Assembly: GCA_003455605.1 (NCBI GenBank)
Contig: DMQR01000036.1
Span: 1 to 9,240 of the forward strand
Length of the DNA stretch: 9,240 nucleotides
From: Cryomorphaceae bacterium
Lineage (GTDB): Bacteria > Bacteroidota > Bacteroidia > Flavobacteriales > Schleiferiaceae
Reading direction: 5' to 3'
Both the position numbers and the translations under genes were made by a program. The notes under the pieces were generated by a model. The model saw nothing but the letters and a program-made list of their open reading frames with translations, did no database searches and was not told where the DNA came from. Of this stretch, positions 1-6,192 are shown piece by piece; the first letter of the stretch is position 1; the number at the start of each line of letters is the position of its first letter.

Positions 1-554
1 AGATTTTGGTCTAATTGGTCCCTGGTCTCATCAATAATATTTACTGGACTCACAATCACCGTACCGTCCGGATTGAACTCAATGACATTTAGGCCTCCAT
101 AGGCCGCCGCATATTGATCTTGCTTGCCTATGGGCTCGCCCAAGAGCTCAATCTCGATGCGACATGCGCCGGAACTCAGTTCCTCCTTGCTCACCTCCTT
201 TTCAATGTAAGTGTTCAGGTTGTGGAGTAGTCCTACCGTAAAGCTTGAACTACTGCCCATTCCTGTACCCCCAGGAATATCAGCTATGGAACTCACCTCA
301 ATACCGTTGAGATTAAAATCACTCAAAACTGTTTTAAGGATGGGGTGTTTCAATTCACTGACATTCCCAACTGTCTCGGTTTGAGAGTACTTACAACGAA
401 TTTTATCCGCTTCGAAGTACTGGTGCGTACTGATGTACATATATTTATTGATACTCGTACTGAGTACCGCGCCTTTTTGCTTCTCGAAGAAGGCAGGTAA
501 GTCACTACCGCCTCCAACAAAGGAAACACGGAATGGGGTCTTAGTGATAATCAT
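1..554 (-). CDS. GHMP-family sugar kinase, HddA-like (partial, C-terminus beyond left edge)
   Basis: This gene starts at ATG 554-552 and runs off the left edge, leaving 184 complete codons, roughly half of the 320-350 residues usual for the family. It encodes a GHMP-superfamily small-molecule kinase. Seen in the sequence: the N-terminal substrate-side motif PFRVSFVGGGSDLP (residues 7-20), the glycine/serine-rich ATP loop PGGTGMGSSSSFTVG (94-108), and the EPIGKQDQYAAAYGG block (140-154), whose Asp fits the catalytic region. This combination is typical of the D-glycero-D-manno-heptose 7-phosphate kinase (HddA) group, found in capsule, O-antigen and S-layer glycan loci, where it phosphorylates the C1 hydroxyl of a sugar phosphate. 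The exact sugar cannot be read from half a protein, and relatives are often annotated only as GHMP kinase or galactokinase-like. The protein is cytoplasmic. The gene is divergent from the DUF58 gene across 224 bp. The family call is sure; the substrate is inference. Confidence 0.9.
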   Translation of the reverse strand, partial: MIITKTPFRVSFVGGGSDLPAFFEKQKGAVLSTSINKYMYISTHQYFEADKIRCKYSQTETVGNVSELKHPILKTVLSDFNLNGIEVSSIADIPGGTGMGSSSSFTVGLLHNLNTYIEKEVSKEELSSGACRIEIELLGEPIGKQDQYAAAYGGLNVIEFNPDGTVIVSPVNIIDETRDQLDQN

Positions 555-569
555 AGCCCTAAAATAGGT

Positions 570-604
570 ATTGTGAATAACCTAAAGTTTTCCAAACTCA
601 CAAT
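570..604. repeat. Inverted repeat / bulged hairpin in the leader of the GHMP kinase gene
   Basis: ATTGTGA at 570-576 pairs perfectly with TCACAAT at 598-604. A nested GTTT (587-590) pairs with AAAC (594-597) around a 3-nt loop. The right arm is continuous (594-604), while the left arm is split by 10 unpaired nt, giving an 11-bp stem with one bulge. It lies 15 nt upstream of the kinase start codon, so on the minus strand it would form in the mRNA leader or act as a DNA operator. On the plus strand it is followed by a T run (604-611) and would look like a weak terminator, but no plus-strand gene lies upstream within the window. Function is unknown and chance is possible in AT-rich DNA. Confidence 0.35.
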
Positions 605-632
605 TTTTTTTGCGGAATATCCCTGTAGTTCT

Positions 633-640
633 AAAACCTA
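633..640 (-). promoter_or_regulatory. Weak candidate -7 promoter element for the GHMP kinase gene
   Basis: Read on the minus strand this is TAGGTTTT, matching five of the six fixed positions of the Bacteroidota -7 consensus TAnnTTTG. Transcription would start near 626, leaving a leader of about 72 nt that includes the hairpin at 570-604. No convincing TTTG-type -33 element is seen at the expected distance, so the call is tentative. The rest of the 224-bp divergent intergenic region holds an 8-bp direct repeat ATCGAATT (691-698 and 717-724) and no clear promoter for the plus-strand DUF58 gene. Confidence 0.2.
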
Positions 641-778
641 ACAACATGCATACCGATAATAAAAACTGACCCAACTCCTAGATTTTATTGATCGAATTTG
701 TTTATTGCGATGGAGAATCGAATTAGTTCTAGAGCTTTTGAATTCAGAGGTTCCTCTTGATTACATCACCTTATCTTC

Positions 779-1663
779 ATGGGCTCGGAAGAAATTAGAG
801 TTGAGCTAGTGAATACAGACCAAATCAACGACTTGTATTGGTGGGCGCAGGAACGTGTCCATGGCTTTATGTCAGGGCTGCACCGCAGCCCTGATTTTGG
901 CTACAGTGTGGAATTCGCCCAGCATCGTCAATATGTGCCTGGAGACTCACCAAAACACATTGATTGGTCCGTATATGCGAAGACAGATCGATTTCTTACT
1001 AAGCTTTACGAGGCAGAATCTAACATGCGAACATTTTTCGTTTTGGATTCCAGTTCGAGCATGTACTTCCCAAATGAAGAAATGGCGAAATGGGAGCGCA
1101 CTGTTCAAGTTATTACGCTCATCGCCTCCTTACTTCAAAAGCAACGAGATGCCTTAGGATTGTTTGAGGTAAATGACGATGATATTCAATTCTTCGAAAG
1201 CTCCAACAAGAAAGAAAATATTCAGTTACTCCTTCACACTATCCGAGGTTTACAGGAGCGTCAGATTGGAAATAAGGCTTTTGTAGATCAACTCGAAACC
1301 TTGCAGACGAGATTGCCCAATCGAAGTCAGGTCCTGGTATTTACAGATATCTATCACCAAGATGTTCCTGCATTGATTCAAATACTTTCAAAATTCAAAC
1401 ATACTGGTCATCACATTCGATTAATGTTGATGTATAGCGAGCAGTTTGAAATAGAGGGAAAGGGACTGGCAGGTAATCAGGTAATTGATTATGACATAGG
1501 TAAGAAAACCTATCTGGTGGAGGAGGAAGTGCGCCGTTATAGTGATTTCTGTATGGAGCAGCTTAAAGCCTTGGAGCTCGCGTCACGAGAGGCGGGCATA
1601 TCCATAGATGCTCTTAATGTGGATGAAGATCCCGTTGTGTTACTCAGAAAATTATTGGTATAA
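779..1663 (+). CDS. DUF58 domain protein with vWA-like MIDAS motif
   Basis: This gene encodes a 294-residue DUF58-family protein, the usual length for the short cytoplasmic forms in Bacteroidota. Seen in the sequence: the family signature HRQYVPGDSPKHIDWSVYAKTDR (split here as HRQYVPGD at 49-56 and KHIDWSVYAKTDR at 59-71), then a von Willebrand A-like beta strand ending in DSSSS (90-94), which fits the metal-binding DxSxS motif, and a second acidic strand VFTD (187-190). The C-terminal stretch ISIDALNVDEDPVVLLRKLL is also typical. No signal peptide or membrane segment is present. DUF58 proteins usually sit beside a MoxR-type AAA+ ATPase and vWA membrane proteins and are thought to help metal insertion or assembly of protein complexes; here no such partner is in the window. 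The start ATG at 779 is the first in frame after a TGA at 758-760, and the family signature begins at a normal distance from it. The gene stands alone on its strand and converges on the DUF5723 gene. Confidence 0.9.
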   Translation: MGSEEIRVELVNTDQINDLYWWAQERVHGFMSGLHRSPDFGYSVEFAQHRQYVPGDSPKHIDWSVYAKTDRFLTKLYEAESNMRTFFVLDSSSSMYFPNEEMAKWERTVQVITLIASLLQKQRDALGLFEVNDDDIQFFESSNKKENIQLLLHTIRGLQERQIGNKAFVDQLETLQTRLPNRSQVLVFTDIYHQDVPALIQILSKFKHTGHHIRLMLMYSEQFEIEGKGLAGNQVIDYDIGKKTYLVEEEVRRYSDFCMEQLKALELASREAGISIDALNVDEDPVVLLRKLLV

Positions 1664-1691
1664 TTAAGCCCGGCTCTGGTGAGCGTAATTA
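1661..1691. terminator. Possible hairpin between convergent genes
   Basis: TAATTA at 1661-1666 and 1686-1691 can pair, enclosing a second short stem GCTC/GAGC (1673-1676 and 1681-1684) with loop TGGT. The element begins at the DUF58 stop codon TAA and lies in the only gap between this gene and the convergent DUF5723 gene. It could end transcription from either side, but the stem is AT-rich, has an asymmetric internal loop and lacks a true U tract on either strand, so it would be weak. Confidence 0.25.
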
Positions 1692-1697
1692 AAAATA

Positions 1698-3230
1698 TCA
1701 CTTGTTACTTTTAACAGTTTTACTTTTATCGTATGCCTCAATAACCTTCTTTACCTCTTGAGGGGTTAAGGTGGGAGTTTCGTCCTTTTTAGTGCTACCT
1801 TTTTTAAATCTTTCATCGAAGAATACCATACTTAAACCAGCGGTAATGTTTATACCTTGAGTGGCAGTACCTAACATGATTGATTCGCTGGAATTAGCTG
1901 CAATCGTTGCGATATCGCCAGTAGTACTGGTTCCCAAGAATACCTGTAATAGAGGCGTTACTCTAAATTGTAAAGCTGTGCTGATTAAATCTGCATTATT
2001 TTCATTCATTGTGAGGTAGTAGGCACCCTTCAATTGAATGTTTTTGTGTAACCACAGTAATGAGGTAAACCCTAAGTACTCATAATCTCTGATGGAGTTA
2101 TTACGGCTGGTGTAATGAAATCCAACATAGGTTTGACCTCTGAGGTGGTAGTTCATAGCTACGTTCGTCACTTTTGGTACAGTATATTCGTAGCTGAAGG
2201 TTATATTGTCAAGATTCGTATTCAATTCATCAGAAATACCTTCTGTAAAGTTTTGTACTTCATTGCGCAATGCATTACTCAGCGTGTCTGATGCATTGCT
2301 GATGTACTCGAAGCCATCTATAGCCACACCTCCTACGAGACGCTTAGCAGCATCTGTTGAAATTGTAAGAGGAGCCGCACCTATGCCACTCATGCTAAAC
2401 TGGAGGCTGAGGTTGTCAATAGGCTTGTAATTTGCACCGACAGTGAATGATGTAGTTGTATTCGAAGGAGATAGGAAATTGGATAGTAAAATAATTCTAT
2501 TGCTTATGATTTCTCCAATATTCCCTAGAGCACTTAAATCAGGGATGCTATCATTGGTAAAGAGTAAATTTGGTGCAGCTAAAGTGAAATCATAGTTCAC
2601 ATTTACGTTGTTAAGTCCAGGAACTGCCGTAGTCGTACTGTTGATGCTAAAAGCGTCAGCTTGCACTCTCATTCCCAAACCATAGCCTATCTGATGTGCA
2701 CTCACGCCCAATCGCAGCTTTTTATCCATGAAAGAACGCTGCAGCCCCAGGAATAAATCATTCGTCACATCGAGCGAAACACCGACATCACTAAAATCGC
2801 CTTGGTAATTTAAATCCAAGTTCCCATTTCCATCTCCGAATCCATATTTGGCAAAATGAGCCAGGTCCTTATCGAAGTCAAATCCAAAGGCAACATTCTG
2901 AGTGTAGCCGGCAAAAACATAATTCTTACCTGCTTTGAAACCTAGGTGTAAAATATCAATGCAAGTTTCCCCAGTAAGACTCAATGTATTTGAATTAAGG
3001 TTGCTCAAGTTGGCGAGTATGTCCTTGGTAGCAAAAATATCGCCAGCCGTTTGGTTCAGGCCAAGAGTTGTGTTGAGTCCTGTAAAGTTTAAGTGGAAGG
3101 ACGTCAATGGGTCTGCTGCCGGGTTGTGCGTTAAGTTGTTGGCATTTCCAGATAGACCAAATGTAGTCAAGTTCTGGGCGTCACTATAAATAGTAACGAT
3201 GGTCAATAGTAGTAGTGCTATCTTTTTCAT
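1698..3230 (-). CDS. DUF5723-like outer-membrane beta-barrel protein
   Basis: This gene encodes a 510-residue protein starting at ATG 3230. Residues 1-19 form a classical signal peptide (KK, then LLLLTIVTI, cleavage probably after SDAQ). The mature N-terminus carries an asparagine-rich segment with NPA at 36-38, a feature near the start of DUF5723 and of related FadL/PorV-like barrels. The body alternates hydrophobic and polar residues in many short strands (for example YVFAGYTQNVAFGFDF, LFLGLQRSFMDKKLRLGVSAH and QLKGAYYLTMNEN), as expected of an outer-membrane beta barrel. The charged tail after about residue 470 (KKGSTKKDE, then a lysine-rich helix) probably faces the periplasm. It follows the lipoprotein gene by 12 nt on the same strand and is probably its co-transcribed partner. 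The family assignment rests on overall resemblance, and the molecular function is unknown. Confidence 0.7.
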   Translation of the reverse strand: MKKIALLLLTIVTIYSDAQNLTTFGLSGNANNLTHNPAADPLTSFHLNFTGLNTTLGLNQTAGDIFATKDILANLSNLNSNTLSLTGETCIDILHLGFKAGKNYVFAGYTQNVAFGFDFDKDLAHFAKYGFGDGNGNLDLNYQGDFSDVGVSLDVTNDLFLGLQRSFMDKKLRLGVSAHQIGYGLGMRVQADAFSINSTTTAVPGLNNVNVNYDFTLAAPNLLFTNDSIPDLSALGNIGEIISNRIILLSNFLSPSNTTTSFTVGANYKPIDNLSLQFSMSGIGAAPLTISTDAAKRLVGGVAIDGFEYISNASDTLSNALRNEVQNFTEGISDELNTNLDNITFSYEYTVPKVTNVAMNYHLRGQTYVGFHYTSRNNSIRDYEYLGFTSLLWLHKNIQLKGAYYLTMNENNADLISTALQFRVTPLLQVFLGTSTTGDIATIAANSSESIMLGTATQGINITAGLSMVFFDERFKKGSTKKDETPTLTPQEVKKVIEAYDKSKTVKSNK

Positions 3231-3242
3231 CTTACTTACTGT

Positions 3243-5297
3243 TTATAGTTCGTATTTCACTTGTAATTGAACCCCAAGATCCAATTTTAATGTAGCATTT
3301 GTCCTCAGCTTAACAGGATCATTTCCTGCATTGAAAGTATTCATGGTACCTTCAGCAATAATATGCTTAGCGTTCAAAAGCGTTAGAGCCTCAGTAGCAT
3401 CAAGGGCTATCTCACTATCAAGAATATTGGGAGTGGTGATTATTCCAGAAGCGTTAGGAATACCACTTTCCATTAATCCAAGGTCCTTCATCATAACCTC
3501 GTTCCAAAAAGCATCGTAAAACTTAATATGAACGTTGGCGTCCAATGGTAGGTTAGTGATCGTTTGCAAAAGGATTTTAGCACTTTCTAACGTAGCGCCC
3601 TGAGGCAAGGCATTGGCGTTGTCCATGTCTATTGCCAAAGTATCTCCGAAGGCCAAACCTGCAGCCGTGAAGTAAAATGGCATTTCCATTAGAAGATCTC
3701 CTGAAATAGATGATGAGTTAGTCACGAAGTTATCGGTACCAAAGGTTGCGGTATCGTGATTAATATTGATGTCTCCGCCGTATCCAATGCTATCCTTTGG
3801 AAGCGTGAACACACTTACGATAGATGAGTTGGTATTGTCGAAGCTCACTGTTCCTATAACTGTATTCCCAAGTATTGTAGGGTATGGCAGTACATAATTT
3901 GGACCGTTTAAGGTATAAGCAGTTCCGTCTTTATAAGAGGCGAAATCTAGAACCAATTCGATAGGGAGGCCAATAGAATTGGTCACATCCATTGTAATAC
4001 TTGGTTCTGCAAAACTTATTGATCCTTCGAAATTATCAAGGAAGTCTATGGCTAAATCCACAGCTCCTGAATCAATTGTAATCTGTTGAGTACCGAAGAA
4101 CCCTTTGATATGACCGAACTGAAGATTGGCTATTTCAAATCTCATGTTTAAGGCATCTGAGCTATCCACCGTTACCATACTTGTAGAGCCCAAAAGTGAA
4201 GCGCTAACTGCAATCTGTAATCTGCTGTGGTTCTGATCAGGATCCTGAGTAAGATTCAAAATGGTATTGTTCATATTGATAGATCCCGTTGTAGTAGCAC
4301 CAGCCGAAATAGTTATTGTGGAATCTATTTCATTACCGTTTTTATTGGAGCCTGGGAAATTTAGATTCAACTCTAAATCCGTCCCGAGTGAAGAAGTGAA
4401 TTCGTAATCAAAACTTGCAGTGGACAGCATGAGTTCCCTCAATTCTTCACTTCCGCCAGTGCTCAAATCAACGTATTGAGTATCTGAGGAAATATCTTGA
4501 GAATTAATCTGAGTCACCGCATTATATACTTCTAAATTAGCAGAAGTTATGTCCAAGACTAGGTTGTCGGTTGTATCAATGCTAACAAATGAAGCCCCTG
4601 AGCCTGGTGAGGTCAAAGAAGTGATCTTGAAACCTATGCTGCTAGGTAGAGTTTTGTTTACTAGAGATTCTGTATCGGTTACAGTTCCACCATTCGCACT
4701 GGCATTAAACATAGAGTAAGAAAGGATAGTGTTGCCCGTGATAGTATTCACTAAATCGACACTAAGAGAAACAGGAACCGGCCAGTTATTGGTCAATTCC
4801 AACGATAGGGTACCATTGGAGAAAGATGCGCTATTGAATGATCCAAATCCGCTAGCGCCATAAGTTCCAACATTGCTTTCATTCATTGAAGGGAACGGCG
4901 CATTAGATCCATGAGCCGATGCAATTGAGGTTAAACCGGCATCACTTGCTATGGATCCAAGTGCAATGCTCTGAGACATCGTAACGTTGTCCACAGCGAT
5001 GGTTCCCATACTAATAGCATTAAAAGAAGGGCTTTGGGGTGGTATCTGCACTAGGTCATTGACATTTATGCTAAAGACGCTGTCTTGGGCTGCGACTAAC
5101 TTATAAGTGGCATTGTCGTTATAGATAAGACTATCGTCTGGAGCGAGTAGATGCTCCATGGTTAGGTTTACACTCCCTAATGGAAAGGCCAAGGCTGGTT
5201 CAGCGACAATGTTTATATCCGTGGGGTCCACGAGATCGATTTGACAACTGAACAATCCAAGGGCCCCAACGAGAGTCATGGGAAGAAGTCTTTTCAT
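3243..5297 (-). CDS. Large beta-rich N/S/T-rich lipoprotein of unknown function
   Basis: This gene encodes a 684-residue lipoprotein. The ATG at 5297 is preferred over the in-frame TTG at 5312, because it gives a clean signal sequence MKRLLPMTLVGALGLFSC with the lipid-bearing Cys at residue 18. The residues after it (QIDLVD) weakly resemble the acidic lipoprotein export signal that sends Bacteroidota lipoproteins to the cell surface. After about residue 30 a segment EPALAFPLGSVNLTMEHLL matches the entry region I recall from uncharacterised Bacteroidota surface lipoproteins. The rest is predicted beta-rich, low in Lys/Arg/Cys, and contains what look like repeated modules: SNGTLSLELTNNWPVPVSLS (about 160-179) resembles AEPSITMDVTNSIGLPIELV (about 430-449). 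Near the C-terminus, LPLDANVHIKFYDAFWNEV (about 583-601) looks like a further variant. No enzyme motif is seen. A promoter-like site lies just upstream and the DUF5723 gene follows by 12 nt, suggesting a barrel plus surface-lipoprotein pair. Confidence 0.75.
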   Translation of the reverse strand: MKRLLPMTLVGALGLFSCQIDLVDPTDINIVAEPALAFPLGSVNLTMEHLLAPDDSLIYNDNATYKLVAAQDSVFSINVNDLVQIPPQSPSFNAISMGTIAVDNVTMSQSIALGSIASDAGLTSIASAHGSNAPFPSMNESNVGTYGASGFGSFNSASFSNGTLSLELTNNWPVPVSLSVDLVNTITGNTILSYSMFNASANGGTVTDTESLVNKTLPSSIGFKITSLTSPGSGASFVSIDTTDNLVLDITSANLEVYNAVTQINSQDISSDTQYVDLSTGGSEELRELMLSTASFDYEFTSSLGTDLELNLNFPGSNKNGNEIDSTITISAGATTTGSINMNNTILNLTQDPDQNHSRLQIAVSASLLGSTSMVTVDSSDALNMRFEIANLQFGHIKGFFGTQQITIDSGAVDLAIDFLDNFEGSISFAEPSITMDVTNSIGLPIELVLDFASYKDGTAYTLNGPNYVLPYPTILGNTVIGTVSFDNTNSSIVSVFTLPKDSIGYGGDININHDTATFGTDNFVTNSSSISGDLLMEMPFYFTAAGLAFGDTLAIDMDNANALPQGATLESAKILLQTITNLPLDANVHIKFYDAFWNEVMMKDLGLMESGIPNASGIITTPNILDSEIALDATEALTLLNAKHIIAEGTMNTFNAGNDPVKLRTNATLKLDLGVQLQVKYEL

Positions 5298-5327
5298 AAA
5301 ATGAAATCTCAAGGTTGTTTAGCAATA

Positions 5328-5335
5328 CAAAGGTA
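5328..5335 (-). promoter_or_regulatory. Candidate Bacteroidota promoter -7 element for the lipoprotein/DUF5723 pair
   Basis: On the minus strand this reads TACCTTTG, a full match to the Bacteroidota -7 consensus TAnnTTTG. It lies in the 64-nt gap between the exporter-like gene and the lipoprotein gene. A start point near 5321 would leave a leader of about 24 nt before ATG 5297. The -33 region, around 5354-5358, has no clear TTTG, so the promoter may be weak or need an activator. The position supports an independent transcript for the two downstream genes. Confidence 0.5.
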
Positions 5336-5356
5336 ATTCCTTGAAAGGGAACGACC
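5332..5356. repeat. Imperfect palindrome overlapping the lipoprotein promoter
   Basis: The 25-bp stretch has two 11-nt arms around a 3-nt centre (GAA, 5343-5345); 8 of 11 positions are complementary, including the outer GGT/ACC and inner TTCC/GGAA blocks. It overlaps the first half of the candidate -7 element and extends to the expected -33 position. This is where a dimeric repressor or activator would bind. As RNA it has no U tract, so it is not a convincing terminator for the gene upstream. Operator function is inference from position and symmetry only. Confidence 0.3.
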
Positions 5357-5361
5357 TATTA

Positions 5362-6192
5362 TTAAGATTTGAAGTAACGATGTAATCCAGACAATTGCTG
5401 TGACATATGATACGCTGTGTAGAGTTGCTGCATGCCACGAAGCAGCATAATGATCGAAATCAATGAGGCATTGTCTCCTAACCAACCCCACTGCTCAGCA
5501 GTCCACAGGGAAAGAATTAAGGTCGAAAGGACGATGAATTCACGGGCATTTTTGTTGAGCGCATCCCAATGAATGGCTCGCTGTCTAACCTGTCCCAATT
5601 GCGATACAAGGTTAACATTTTCTTCAGCGTCCAACTCTTGTTGCAATTCAGAAACCAAATGATGTTGTTGGTCTTGCTTTCTTTTAATCCTATTAATCAA
5701 CAGGGACCACAGCAATAGTGCGGCAAGAATTAAGGCCCCAAATTTTGGCATGAGGAGTACGCCAAGGGCTAGAAATGCTGCGCCAGGGGCGAATTGGGAC
5801 CAACCTACAAAAAGAAAGTTCAATCCTTGGGTGCGTTTTCCAAATTCAAATCGGGCGGTTCTATCGTTGGAAGGATTTTGGCGGAATTCAGTCATTAATT
5901 GGACCCTAATACTGCCATTCTTGTATTGACTGAAATATCCTAGGATAAGTCGCGCTGCTAGAATCACCAGTAGGATAGCGCCGTATTCGATCCATTGAAA
6001 GTCCAAGCCTGTAATTTGGATGCTTGGCTGATTAAGGAAAATCGTTCGCAACAGCGGCAAGGATGCTAGGATGGGAAGAGTTTCAAAGATGCCGCTTAGA
6101 CCGGTTAATAGGAGCATAGTACCTAGAGAAGGTAATTGGTCAAATGACCTATAAAACTTAATGGCTGCTACTATGGTGTTTCTCTCTTTCAA
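5362..6192 (-). CDS. ABC-exporter-like transmembrane protein without an ATPase domain
   Basis: This gene encodes a 276-residue integral membrane protein resembling the transmembrane domain of a type I ABC exporter. About six hydrophobic segments are visible: near residues 24-46, 68-88, 129-148, 150-167, 218-236 and 242-258. The first, GLSGIFETLPILASLPLLRTI (split as GLSGIFETLP and ILASLPLLRTI), and the region ARLILGYFSQYKNGSIRVQL (80-99) are like TM1 and TM2 of polysaccharide or lipid exporters. A charged stretch at 168-216, rich in Gln and Glu, would form the cytoplasmic extension between TM4 and TM5. The protein stops shortly after TM6, and no Walker A, signature LSGGQ or Walker B motif follows; the next gene encodes a lipoprotein. 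The start is a TTG at 6192 whose last two bases belong to the ribB stop (TTGA), a normal coupling arrangement. The next in-frame ATG (residue 26) would cut into TM1. It may pair with an ATPase encoded elsewhere or be a degenerate exporter. Confidence 0.6.
   Translation of the reverse strand: MKERNTIVAAIKFYRSFDQLPSLGTMLLLTGLSGIFETLPILASLPLLRTIFLNQPSIQITGLDFQWIEYGAILLVILAARLILGYFSQYKNGSIRVQLMTEFRQNPSNDRTARFEFGKRTQGLNFLFVGWSQFAPGAAFLALGVLLMPKFGALILAALLLWSLLINRIKRKQDQQHHLVSELQQELDAEENVNLVSQLGQVRQRAIHWDALNKNAREFIVLSTLILSLWTAEQWGWLGDNASLISIIMLLRGMQQLYTAYHMSQQLSGLHRYFKS

Noticed and set aside
598..611. Plus-strand intrinsic terminator formed by the 570-604 hairpin and T run
   Set aside because: No plus-strand gene lies upstream in the window to be terminated, the outer stem is AT-rich and interrupted by a 10-nt bulge, and a minus-strand leader element or operator is a better fit.
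855..1157. Plus-strand frame of 100 codons in the DUF58 gene
   Set aside because: It is a shifted frame inside the clear DUF58 coding region, which carries the family motifs in the other frame.
5297..5312. TTG start for the lipoprotein, giving five more residues
   Set aside because: The ATG at 5297 gives a standard lipoprotein signal with the charged KR directly before the hydrophobic core, and leaves a leader of sensible length after the -7 element.
5309..5491. Small minus-strand frame at the end of the exporter-like gene
   Set aside because: It mostly overlaps the exporter-like gene in another frame; the gap it covers is better explained by a promoter and a leader.
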